Source: Shewanella glacialimarina (lineage in GTDB: Bacteria > Pseudomonadota > Gammaproteobacteria > Enterobacterales > Shewanellaceae). From it: 64,000 bases of DNA. The notes under the pieces are model-generated. The model saw only the letters and a list, made by a program, of their open reading frames with translations, was not told the origin of the DNA and made no database searches. Below are positions 1 to 8,182 of this stretch, one piece after another. Positions within the stretch are counted from its first letter, which is position 1. Each line of letters starts with the position of its first letter. The stretch is taken from assembly GCF_020511155.1 (NCBI RefSeq), contig NZ_CP041216.1, positions 2,046,001 through 2,110,000 of the forward strand, given 5' to 3'. The position numbers and the translations under genes are program-made.

Positions 1-779
1 TTAGCCAGCAATGTTAACGCCATAAACATAGATAAAGTACTGTTTTGTAAACCAACTTCAATAGTAATTGATGTGCGTTGCGCCAGATTTAATCCAAACC
101 ATTTACTTGAGTAATATCCCAATAACATTGTTGAAATATTAAGAATAATCGATACCGGTCCGGCGGCGATAAGTGCAGGGATAACAATATCTTGCTGAAC
201 ATAGGTTAAAAATATAATTAACAACGTCAAAAACAATATGCCAAAGCGTGATACATGGACTTGAGTACTTTCAGCAATTTTTGGGGCATATTGTCTGATC
301 AACATGCCAAGCAAAATAGGCACCATGGTCAGCTTCATTAAGCTGAACATGGTTGTCAGTATTGGTAACTGAAATTCATTGCCTTGCCCCATGAAGTGAA
401 TTAATGAGTAATTAAGCACCACGGGAATAGTAAACACGGTGATTAAACTGGCTACCGCCGTCATGGTGACCGACAGTGCTACATCACCTTTCGCTAAATG
501 AGAAAACATATTGGATGTTGTGCCACCTGGACAAAGTACCAGCAACATGACTCCTACTGCGTATTCTGGTTCTAATGGCATGATATTGGCTAATGCAAAG
601 CCAATAATAGGCAACAAAAGTAGCTGGTTAGTTAATCCAATTGCCACTGCTTTAGGGTATTTAAGCACGCGTTTAAAGTCGTCTGTCACTAAAGATAGGC
701 CCATGCCCATCATAATTAAAAAGATGCACACTGGGATAACTTGCGAATTAACAAATGTCACTAATTCAATATCTTCCAT
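1..779 (-). CDS. Bile acid:sodium symporter family transporter (3' end off window)
   Basis: Reading the minus strand from the ATG at 777-779 gives at least 259 codons with no stop before the window edge, so the C-terminus is missing. The protein is very hydrophobic, with about seven to eight membrane segments, and contains the run LVLCPGGTTSNMFSHLAKGD near residue 90, which is typical of the SBF/BASS family of sodium-coupled organic anion transporters. Bacterial members move bile acids, pantoate, pyruvate or other organic anions, so the substrate here is unknown. A late conserved stretch ending in IEVGLQNSTLS also fits. It lies downstream of, and on the same strand as, a broken hydrolase and a nitroreductase. 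The family call is firm; the substrate is not. Confidence 0.85.
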   Translation of the reverse strand, partial: MEDIELVTFVNSQVIPVCIFLIMMGMGLSLVTDDFKRVLKYPKAVAIGLTNQLLLLPIIGFALANIMPLEPEYAVGVMLLVLCPGGTTSNMFSHLAKGDVALSVTMTAVASLITVFTIPVVLNYSLIHFMGQGNEFQLPILTTMFSLMKLTMVPILLGMLIRQYAPKIAESTQVHVSRFGILFLTLLIIFLTYVQQDIVIPALIAAGPVSIILNISTMLLGYYSSKWFGLNLAQRTSITIEVGLQNSTLSMFMALTLLA

Positions 780-865
780 AATAACCTCATTCAGATATGA
801 CCTTTATTGGGACGAAAACGTCCATTTTTATTTTTTAAACACAAGCTCGTTGATTATGGATTTGC

Positions 866-1323
866 CTATTGCATACTTGAGTGGTGTGTATCTTTAAATA
901 ACGATATGATTTGTCCAATAGATGCATCATCCGTTCCGGCTAAAACCTGTTGGTAAATGTCATTAACGTGCTCAAGATCATGGGTGTTGGAAATGGTGAT
1001 AATGGATCTGCAAAAGTCGATATAGCGGAGTAACGATTGCTTCATTGGTTTCATGGTTTCACCAACACTCCATTCAAGGCTGCATTTTTCCAATTGTGTT
1101 GGCGCAAAGAAAAAATCAGTTGAGCTGACCACGTTTGCCAATATTCAGGAAATTCATGCAAAAATATCATCGTCGGTTTGCCCGCGGTGATGACTGTTGC
1201 AGTAGATATATCTTTTGCATTTATGGCATTAGTGACGTAAGTAGATTGTCCTGATTCAACGTAATGAATATTGACGTTATCCACTAAAATATTTTTATGC
1301 TCTAGCTTCATATTCAATCTCAT
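866..1323 (-). pseudogene. Broken alpha/beta hydrolase remnant
   Basis: The frame starting at 1323 begins like an epoxide-hydrolase-type alpha/beta hydrolase: a short lead with NIHYVESGQ, then KPTMIFLHEFPEYWQTWSAQL, matching the first strand and oxyanion HGFPEYW region, with Glu where Gly is usual. After about 70 residues it turns into unrelated sequence and stops at 1051. There is no nucleophile elbow (GxSxG) and no catalytic Asp or His. A second overlapping frame (866-1141) encodes about 60 further residues that I do not recognise; it could be a scrambled tail or a short gene starting at the ATG near 1054. A normal enzyme would have about 290 residues. The most likely explanation is a gene decayed by internal deletion. 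Confidence 0.55.
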
Positions 1324-1390
1324 TGAGCTTGCCTGTCTATCCTTAAGAGACTTTATCTTAAGATTACACAGGACTTTGAATTAGAGGGCG

Positions 1391-2053
1391 TTAATCAAAA
1401 AATGCTACAGCATTTTCAATCGATTCACGGTCGGTGCGGGTATTATTAATTGCTGCTGATTCATCGGCGTAGCCAAAAGACATCCCAAATAAAATACCGC
1501 GTTCGGCAGGTAGGTTTAATATTTCTCTAACAGGATCGGGGAATTGTCCTAACGCACCTTGCATGCAATTTGATATGCCGTGATCTGCCATAATCAAAGA
1601 AAGCGTTTGAGCGTAAATGCCTAAATCAACAGCGCCCATAATGTCTAAGTATTTATCCATAGTGAAAAATACTGCGTGAGGGGCGTCGAAAAATTGCCAG
1701 TTACGCACCATCGCCATTTGACGGGCCTTTTTATCTTCTCGCGTTACACCTATTGAGCTATATAAAGCATTTGCGGAACCAAATTGTCGATCACGATGAA
1801 TACCTTGATATTGCGGGAGCCAATTAAAGTCAGGATTTGGCGAGGCACCGCTCATAAGTGTTTCCATAAATTTTTGCTTCAATGTGTCTTTTGTCTTACC
1901 TGAGACAACACAGGCTTGCCATGGCTGCACATTACAATTCGAAGGAGAGAGCTGTGCATGTGCAAAAATTAAATCTAAGGTTTCCTTGGCAACCTGTTTA
2001 TCGAGAAAGGCGCGTGCTGAATAACGGTTTTTCAATATTGATTCAATAGACAT
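1391..2053 (-). CDS. Nitroreductase family protein
   Basis: This is a 220-residue FMN-dependent oxidoreductase of the nitroreductase superfamily. I chose the ATG at 2051-2053 because the protein then starts MSIESILKNRYSARAFLDK, the standard N-terminus with the phosphate-contacting Arg-Ser-Arg region. A longer frame to 2176 adds about 40 unlikely residues. Visible family features are SPSNCNVQPW (FMN and substrate pocket) near residue 40 and the C-terminal GMSFGYAD. Members reduce nitro groups, quinones, enones or dehalogenate with NAD(P)H. It lies 141 bases downstream of the TonB receptor on the same strand. The physiological substrate cannot be read from sequence. Confidence 0.9.
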   Translation of the reverse strand: MSIESILKNRYSARAFLDKQVAKETLDLIFAHAQLSPSNCNVQPWQACVVSGKTKDTLKQKFMETLMSGASPNPDFNWLPQYQGIHRDRQFGSANALYSSIGVTREDKKARQMAMVRNWQFFDAPHAVFFTMDKYLDIMGAVDLGIYAQTLSLIMADHGISNCMQGALGQFPDPVREILNLPAERGILFGMSFGYADESAAINNTRTDRESIENAVAFFD

Positions 2054-2194
2054 ATAGGACACTCTTATTATTTTATTGATAGTGATTTTATATCGTTGCC
2101 GGTGATATAAGTCATTTATGAAATTGTTATTGTTAATAAAAAGTCTGTAGTGACAGCAATTCACCATTTCCGGCACTACAAACTGTTGGGTTAA

Positions 2195-4645
2195 TTAAAA
2201 CTGGTACGAAATATTGGCTCCAAATGTACGTGGTTGATTTGGATAACCATTAAAGCTGCCCGCTTGTATTGGTGGTGGGAATGCCGACAATAGATACTCA
2301 TCGTTAGTTAAGTTACGTACCCAAAGCTGTAAACTGACACCATTATCAAATGCTAATCCTGCACTCGCATTGAAGCTATTCACTTCACGCGTTAATGATT
2401 CCGGGGTGTTTTCGGCTAATTTGACATCACTTTCGTAAAGATAATCGGTACGAACATAGCCATCGGCATTGGTAAACACTTCAAAGTTATAAACAAGACC
2501 GGCAGTAATACTCACTTCATGAATACCAGCCGGTTTCTCGCCAGATAAATCAACAGGGCCGTTTAAACCAGACGCTCCTTCAAATGAATCATAAACAGGG
2601 TCAAGGAAGGTTCCCGCTAAGGTGAATGACCAGTCTTCAGTTAAGTTATAGTTAGAATCAAACTCAAGACCTTGGGTACTTTGTTGACCCGCATTGGCCA
2701 GTACATAACCGGTACCAATGAAGATAGATGATTGAAATCCTTCAATAGTTTGATCAAACAAAGTTGCGCTAAATGATCCATTTTCAAATTGGGTTTTAAT
2801 ACCAATTTCATACACCATAGCTTCTTCAGGTGAGGCATAGCGTCCACCATAAACCTGATTTGGCATTGCTAATCCTGCGGTTTCTATTGCTGATTGGTCC
2901 GATACGAAAGGGCTTGAATAGCGTGATAAATTCCATGAAGTTGCTTTAAAACCTGTAGCTGCCGTAGCGAATATATTGACGTTGTCATTCATTTCGTAGG
3001 CTAAGCGAAGTGACCAGGTTGTTTTGCTATCATCTGATTCATTGTTTTCTACCGCATTAGACAACTCCAGCATTGGCGGTAAAAACTGCAAGCTCTTGAT
3101 AACAGGTACTGCTGGGGCAAGCTGTGGAATGCTACCAATAGGCACGCCATATAATGTGGGTACTGTGTCTAAATCAAGGGCAGAAAGCACATCAGTATGG
3201 TTTTGTGAAATGGTGATTTCTTTGTGATCCTTGGTATAACTCACACCAAAAATCGCGGTAAAATCGTCAGTGATATGATAATCAAAACTGGCAAATAATG
3301 AGTAAGCATCATTTTGTTGATCAAATTCTGAGTTTACGAATGCCTCATTTGAGAAAAAGGAACCGGAATCAAGACCATAAACACCTTCTACACCACTTAA
3401 TAAACCCGGAGCACCACCTGCGGCCATCAGTACATCGAAGTAATTTCTAATATCATTTCCATAATACAAAGTATCACCTGTGGTGACTTCCTCATTGAAA
3501 ACATAGGCGCCAAACATCCATTCTAAATCGCGCTCACCGGTAGACGTTAAACGAAACTCTTGGGTAATGGTTTTAATATCGGTATAACCACCTTCATTTA
3601 AAATATCTAAAGAGGTATAGTCGACATCATTCATAAAATCGGAATCATTGGTACGAAGTGCGCTGATTGATGTAAATGAATAACCATCAAAATCAACATC
3701 TAGCTGTAACGAAACCCCACCATCTTTTACGGTGTTATCAGGATTCGAATTAAGCGTAGATTGATAGGCAAATGAACCTGTTTCATCAAGGTCCATACCA
3801 CCTAATGCACGCACAGCAGTAGTAGTTGGGCCATTAATTGAATTTTCCACAGTACAACATGCTTCTTCAATTTGGCTATAGTCAGCAATTAAACGCAGCT
3901 TAATGTCTTCGGTTGGTTGATATAACCCTTGACCACGAACATTCCATCGGTCACGGTCATTGATGTTATCTAATCCCACAACACTTTCGGTGTAACCATC
4001 TCGTTTGTTCAATCCACCAGAAACACTAAATGCTAAATTATCGGTTATGCCATTGGTGTAATAACCTTTTATCTCTTGTTGATTATAATTTCCAACCCCG
4101 ACTTCAATCTTACCTTCTTGATCATATGAAGGCTCTCTAGTCGTGACGCTGATAACCCCTGCGGAAGCATTTTTACCGAACAAGGTACTTTGTGGACCAC
4201 TTAATACTTCTATTTGTTGCAGTCTTGGTAAATCACCTATCTGAGATGCCGCGCGGGAGCGATACACACCGTCGATAAATACACCTACGGAAGGTTCAAT
4301 ACCAGTATTGTTGGTGCCATTACCAAAACCACGTATAGCAAAGTTAGTGTTAGTAGAACGTTGTAGTGGTGTCACACGTAAAGTAGGTACAAGAGTTTGT
4401 AAATCAGTGATATCCATTACTTTGGCTTGTTCTATCGATTTGCTACTCACCACAGTGATAGCCACAGGAGATTCCTGTAATCCTTTTGCGCGTTTAGACG
4501 CGGTGACAACGATTCTTTCAATACTGCCTTCATATTTTTCGTTAGTTGATTTTTCTTCTTCAGCGTAGGCAGTTGAACCAAGCACGCCCATAACGGCAAA
4601 TGCGAGTAAAGAATGTTTAAATATTTTTGAGTTATTATTATTCAT
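2195..4645 (-). CDS. TonB-dependent outer-membrane receptor
   Basis: This 816-residue receptor imports a large or scarce ligand across the outer membrane using TonB energy. It has a signal peptide (residues 1-28, cleavage after AYA), a TonB-box-like ERIVVTASKR near residue 45, a plug domain with the RGFG and VFIDGVYRSR motifs to about residue 170, and a long beta-barrel ending in the aromatic terminus ISYQF needed for BAM recognition. The plug has the SGPQSTLFGKNASAGVI consensus typical of the receptor class widespread in marine and sphingomonad genomes and often tied to complex organic substrates rather than siderophores. It is transcribed away from an acyl-CoA dehydrogenase. Upstream palindromes suggest local repression. 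The ligand is unknown. Confidence 0.93.
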   Translation of the reverse strand: MNNNNSKIFKHSLLAFAVMGVLGSTAYAEEEKSTNEKYEGSIERIVVTASKRAKGLQESPVAITVVSSKSIEQAKVMDITDLQTLVPTLRVTPLQRSTNTNFAIRGFGNGTNNTGIEPSVGVFIDGVYRSRAASQIGDLPRLQQIEVLSGPQSTLFGKNASAGVISVTTREPSYDQEGKIEVGVGNYNQQEIKGYYTNGITDNLAFSVSGGLNKRDGYTESVVGLDNINDRDRWNVRGQGLYQPTEDIKLRLIADYSQIEEACCTVENSINGPTTTAVRALGGMDLDETGSFAYQSTLNSNPDNTVKDGGVSLQLDVDFDGYSFTSISALRTNDSDFMNDVDYTSLDILNEGGYTDIKTITQEFRLTSTGERDLEWMFGAYVFNEEVTTGDTLYYGNDIRNYFDVLMAAGGAPGLLSGVEGVYGLDSGSFFSNEAFVNSEFDQQNDAYSLFASFDYHITDDFTAIFGVSYTKDHKEITISQNHTDVLSALDLDTVPTLYGVPIGSIPQLAPAVPVIKSLQFLPPMLELSNAVENNESDDSKTTWSLRLAYEMNDNVNIFATAATGFKATSWNLSRYSSPFVSDQSAIETAGLAMPNQVYGGRYASPEEAMVYEIGIKTQFENGSFSATLFDQTIEGFQSSIFIGTGYVLANAGQQSTQGLEFDSNYNLTEDWSFTLAGTFLDPVYDSFEGASGLNGPVDLSGEKPAGIHEVSITAGLVYNFEVFTNADGYVRTDYLYESDVKLAENTPESLTREVNSFNASAGLAFDNGVSLQLWVRNLTNDEYLLSAFPPPIQAGSFNGYPNQPRTFGANISYQF

Positions 4646-4718
4646 TTATTTCCCCAGATAAATACTAATTGTTATAAAATAAGCGTGCCAATACATTGGT
4701 TTACAAAAAATTTATGAT

Positions 4719-4755
4719 GGTTAAGCATTATTATGTTTAACCTGTAAATTTACAG
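4719..4755. promoter_or_regulatory. Palindromic operator candidates upstream of the TonB receptor
   Basis: Two palindromes abut about 75-110 bases upstream of the receptor start. The first (4719-4742) is an imperfect dyad with half-sites GGTTAAGCAT and ATGTTTAACC. The second (4742-4755) is the perfect 14-base palindrome CTGTAAATTTACAG. A further TTTTGTAAAA element follows at once. The position fits a repressor operator controlling the receptor promoter. No regulator gene lies next to it, so the cognate protein is unknown. Confidence 0.45.
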
Positions 4756-5030
4756 TTTTGTAAAATCAGCGTGATTCAATAACAGCAAGGGGGATCATCA
4801 GTATTTAATTTTCTATCTTGAAAATCTGTCCTGAAAATAAAAACGACCACTTATAGTGAACAATTAACCGCCAAATCATGCTAGGGGGTGTTTTAAAATT
4901 AAACCAATCAATTGTTTTCATAAGCAACTATTCATATAAAGAATAATGCAGTAATAATTGATCTTTTAGCGTCATCACCACATTTCTTTAATTACCTTTT
5001 TCGCATTAGGCTTGGCTAATGTAAAAGTAA

Positions 5031-5071
5031 GTATCAGTATCAGTATCAGTATCAGCATCAGCATCAGCATC
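5031..5071. repeat. Hexanucleotide tandem repeat
   Basis: Four copies of GTATCA are followed by two of GCATCA and a partial third. The array lies in non-coding DNA about 190 bases before the acyl-CoA dehydrogenase start, just upstream of the putative promoter. The copy number could vary by slipped-strand mispairing; no function is visible. Confidence 0.85.
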
Positions 5072-5098
5072 GCGTTAGTAATGCTTCATAAATGACCA

Positions 5099-5139
5099 TT
5101 AAAACGAGTGTATGATTCAAACGAATGTATACCTATAAT
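5099..5139 (+). promoter_or_regulatory. Promoter with two PsrA-like sites before the acyl-CoA dehydrogenase
   Basis: A 19-base element at 5099-5117 has the form TTAAAACG-NN-TGTATGATT and recurs with only the two central bases changed upstream of fadD (52234-52252). A second related site, TTCAAACGAATGTATACC, starts at 5116. Both resemble the dyad TTCAAAC-N4-GTTTGAA that I recall for PsrA, the TetR-type repressor of fatty-acid degradation in Shewanella and Pseudomonas. A perfect -10 hexamer TATAAT lies at 5134-5139, so bound repressor would block the promoter. Assignment to PsrA is inference. Confidence 0.55.
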
Positions 5140-5264
5140 TATTATGAATTTGAATAATACTTGCAGTTCAAATAGCATTGTAGCTAGTAAATATTGTGTG
5201 TTTGAACAAATACAACAAATAGACAGTTAACCTTTTAACTCTTAGAAAATTTTGGAGAGCCACA

Positions 5265-7061
5265 ATGCCGCAATACAAAGCCCCTATTCGTGATGTTAAA
5301 TTTGTTATGCAAGAGCTACTAGAATGTGAGACCCACTATCAACATTTGGGTTACCAAGATGCCAGTCTTGATATGGTTGATGCAATTATCATTGAAGCTG
5401 CAAAACTAACAGAAGAGGTTGTTGCACCATTAAATCAAATTGGCGATCAACAGGGTTGTACATGGAAAGACGGTGCTGTAACAACACCTGATGGCTTTAA
5501 AGAGGCATATGCCCAATATGTAGAAGGTGGTTGGCCGACATTATCTCAATCTGAAGAATTTGGTGGTCAAGGTTTACCACATTCGCTAAATATTAGTATC
5601 GCTGAGCTATTTTCCAGTGCCAACCATAGTTTTGCCATGTACCCAGGATTAAGTCATGGTGCATTAGCCACCATTGAAGCCCACGGCACAGAATCACAAA
5701 AGCAACAGTTTATGCCCAAACTTGTTGAAGGTAAGTGGACGGGCACCATGTGCTTAACAGAGCCGCACTGTGGCACAGATTTAGGAATGTTGCGCACCAA
5801 GGCTGAACTTCAAGATGACGGTAGCTATTCGTTAACTGGCACTAAAATCTTTATTTCAGCGGGTGAACACGATCTGTCAGACAACATAGTTCATATTGTT
5901 ATAGCCCGTATTCCTGGCGCGCCAGAAGGCAACAAAGGGATATCTTTATTCATTGTGCCTAAATTTAATGTCAATGTTGACGGCACCATTTCAGATAGAA
6001 ATGGCGTGAATTGTGGCTCAATAGAACACAAAATGGGCATTAATGGTAACGCAACTTGTGTGATTAACTTTGATAGCGCCACAGGTCATTTAATTGGTGA
6101 ACCTAACCGTGGCCTTAAATGCATGTTTACCTTTATGAATGCTGCCCGTATCGGTGTTGCTAGTGAAGGTGTTGCCGCTGCGGAAGCTTCTTTCCAAGGT
6201 GCATTAGCTTACGCCAAAGAACGATTACAGATGCGGTCTATCAGCGGGGTTAAGAATCCTAATGGCCCGGCGGATCCGATTATTGTTCATCCAGATGTAC
6301 GTAGGATGTTGTTAACTCAAAAGTCTATTGCCGAAGGTGGCCGTGCATTAATTTCATATTTGGCTCAGTTAGTTGATATCGGTCATGCTGAAACAGATGA
6401 GGCAATCAAAGCGGATGCTGAAACAAAATTGGCATTATTAACCCCAATAGCAAAAGCCTTTATGACTGAACTTGGTTTTGAATGCACCAGCCTTGGCGTT
6501 CAGGTGCTTGGTGGCCATGGCTTTATCAAAGAGTGGGGCATGGAACAGTTAATGCGTGATACCAAAATCAGTTGTATATATGAAGGTACTACTGGTATTC
6601 AAGCCTTAGATTTACTTGCACGTAAAATTATTGGCAGCCAAGGCGAAGTGCTAAAACCATTTTCTAAAGATGTGACCGCATTCTGTCAACAAAACATGGA
6701 CAACCCTTTGATGGCTGAGTTTATTAAACCGATTATGGTTTATGCAAAAGAGTGGCATGAACTTACTGCTTTGATTGGTGCTAAAGCGATGAAGAATCCT
6801 GATGAAATCGGTGGTGCTTCAGTTGATTACCTCATGTATGCAGGCTATGTAACCTTAGCGTTTTTCTGGGCAAAAATGGCAAAAGTCGCTCAAGATAAAC
6901 TGGCTACAGATACAAGTGAAACGGCATTCTATGAAGCTAAAATCAAAACTGCTCAGTTTTATATGCAACGTATGTTACCAAAAGCAAAAGGCCATGCAGC
7001 ATGCATTCAAAATGGTGTCGACTCAATGATGTCACTAAGCAGCGATGATTTTTCTTTTTAA
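5265..7061 (+). CDS. Acyl-CoA dehydrogenase, long form with C-terminal extension (DmdC-like family)
   Basis: This 598-residue flavoprotein catalyses the first oxidation of an acyl-CoA thioester to the trans-2-enoyl-CoA, passing electrons to ETF. The N-terminus MPQYKAPIRDVKFVMQELL and the C-terminal extra domain identify the family that includes 3-methylmercaptopropionyl-CoA dehydrogenase and many fatty-acid enzymes. Motifs seen are CLTEPHCGTDLGMLRTKA (FAD/substrate region) near residue 165, GHGFIKEWGMEQLMRD, and IYEGTTGIQALDLLARKI, where the Glu is the usual catalytic base. A GGAG ribosome site precedes the ATG by eight bases. The upstream site shared with fadD supports a role in fatty-acid oxidation; chain-length preference is unknown. 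Confidence 0.92.
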   Translation: MPQYKAPIRDVKFVMQELLECETHYQHLGYQDASLDMVDAIIIEAAKLTEEVVAPLNQIGDQQGCTWKDGAVTTPDGFKEAYAQYVEGGWPTLSQSEEFGGQGLPHSLNISIAELFSSANHSFAMYPGLSHGALATIEAHGTESQKQQFMPKLVEGKWTGTMCLTEPHCGTDLGMLRTKAELQDDGSYSLTGTKIFISAGEHDLSDNIVHIVIARIPGAPEGNKGISLFIVPKFNVNVDGTISDRNGVNCGSIEHKMGINGNATCVINFDSATGHLIGEPNRGLKCMFTFMNAARIGVASEGVAAAEASFQGALAYAKERLQMRSISGVKNPNGPADPIIVHPDVRRMLLTQKSIAEGGRALISYLAQLVDIGHAETDEAIKADAETKLALLTPIAKAFMTELGFECTSLGVQVLGGHGFIKEWGMEQLMRDTKISCIYEGTTGIQALDLLARKIIGSQGEVLKPFSKDVTAFCQQNMDNPLMAEFIKPIMVYAKEWHELTALIGAKAMKNPDEIGGASVDYLMYAGYVTLAFFWAKMAKVAQDKLATDTSETAFYEAKIKTAQFYMQRMLPKAKGHAACIQNGVDSMMSLSSDDFSF

Positions 7062-7337
7062 TAAAGTGTAAACGCTGATAACGGCGCCGTGTGTCCTACA
7101 TCCGGCGCCAAAGAAGCCACCATTGCGCCATATGCCAACAGCGAATACATTTACGAGCACTTAAAATTCTCTCAAGCAGCGAGGTAAATTCGTATTGTTA
7201 GCCGAACAGAGTGTGTTGCTGTTTCTCGGCACTCACGGATTACCGACACCGCCGATTTCTAACTCTTCAACCTGAGTTTGGCGGGATTTTGCTGCCCATG
7301 ACCCCATAGTGTATTTACCAATACGGCCTATCAGCGC
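7062..7337. other. Gene-free stretch with atypical composition
   Basis: The DNA between the acyl-CoA dehydrogenase stop and the kinase remnant is more GC-rich than its surroundings and shows short open frames without recognisable homology. Two GGCGCC palindromes lie near 7085 and 7110. It may be debris from the same rearrangement that left the kinase fragment. Confidence 0.4.
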
Positions 7338-7586
7338 ATGATTCAGAGAATTGTTGATTCGGTGCCAGTCGGGGTATTGTTTGAAGACAATGGTAAGGGC
7401 ATTCCCGAGGCGATACTCGATAATATATTTGATCCTTTTTTCACCACCAAGGAGGTGGGTAATGGAGCTGGATTGGGTCTGTCGGTGTCCTACGGTATAG
7501 TCAGTGAGATGGGTGGGGAGATCAAGGTGGCCAACACAGGTACTGGCGCCAGAGCCGGATTCGAAATCATTCTGCCCGAAGCATAA
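7338..7586 (+). pseudogene. Orphan C-terminal fragment of a sensor histidine kinase
   Basis: The 82-residue frame contains the end of a HATPase_c domain: EDNGKGIP (G1 box), [20 protein letters not shown] (F and G2 boxes), then GGEIKVANTGTGARAGFEIILP, and stops normally. The N box, the phospho-accepting His domain and any sensor are missing, so it cannot be a working kinase. The Met at 7338 lies just before homology begins and is probably not a natural start. The fragment is more GC-rich than neighbouring genes, and no response regulator is nearby. It is most likely the 3' tail of a lost or foreign two-component kinase. Confidence 0.75.
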
Positions 7587-7589
7587 TAG

Positions 7590-8182
7590 AGTTAATTTCA
7601 GCCCTGATGGTGAAAATCAATTGTGAGGTTTAAAGATAATACTCATGAAAATTGTTGGCAATATTGAGAGTTAAGCCATAGCTCAATGGTCGCTAAGATC
7701 CATCATTGAGGTATATTGGCCGCAGACGTAGCGGCCTAAAACAAGGCGCTTTGCGAAGTGATTTCATAGCACCTTATGGAAAATACAGCCCTATTTTGCA
7801 GCAACCCGGAGTAAAAATAATTGTTTGACCACTGAAGTGATTCATTTTATTTAACTAGTACCCTTACTGAGACTTGTATAGTGCTCAAGGCCGCTTTACC
7901 GCACTGACTTTTATCAAGAGGCGGGATTAAAAATCTAAGCTATGCGCAAATTAAATTCCTATCACTTCGCTACATTCTAACAAAAAGGCGCCATCCAAAG
8001 ATAAAGCCTTGTTGTTTAGGTAATATACGTTTGCTAAACAAGGATATATTGATAATAAGGATAAGCTTCGGCTATTTTTTATTGCTTACTGCTACAGGGA
8101 TAGATAACCTATTTCTTTCAAGCTGTTAAGCTTACCCTCTTCTATATCAACTAATATTTAAAATAAACGCAAAGGATGCCAA
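7590..8182. other. Long intergenic region with inverted repeats
   Basis: I see no convincing gene in these roughly 590 bases. There is a GGCCGC/GCGGCC inverted repeat near 7720 and an imperfect hairpin near 8008-8043 formed by CCTTGTTGTTTAG and CTAAACAAGG. Together with the adjacent kinase fragment the region looks like a decayed insertion site. Confidence 0.4.

Noticed and set aside
511..897. Plus-strand open frame of 128 codons
   Set aside because: It is antisense to the SBF transporter, whose minus-strand frame has clear family motifs.
7246..7470. Minus-strand open stretch across the kinase fragment
   Set aside because: It reads through the complement of the HATPase motifs; the plus strand carries the recognisable domain, so this is a shadow.
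8008..8043. Hairpin considered as an integron attC site
   Set aside because: No integrase, no RYYYAAC/GTTRRRY core pair and no cassette array are present.
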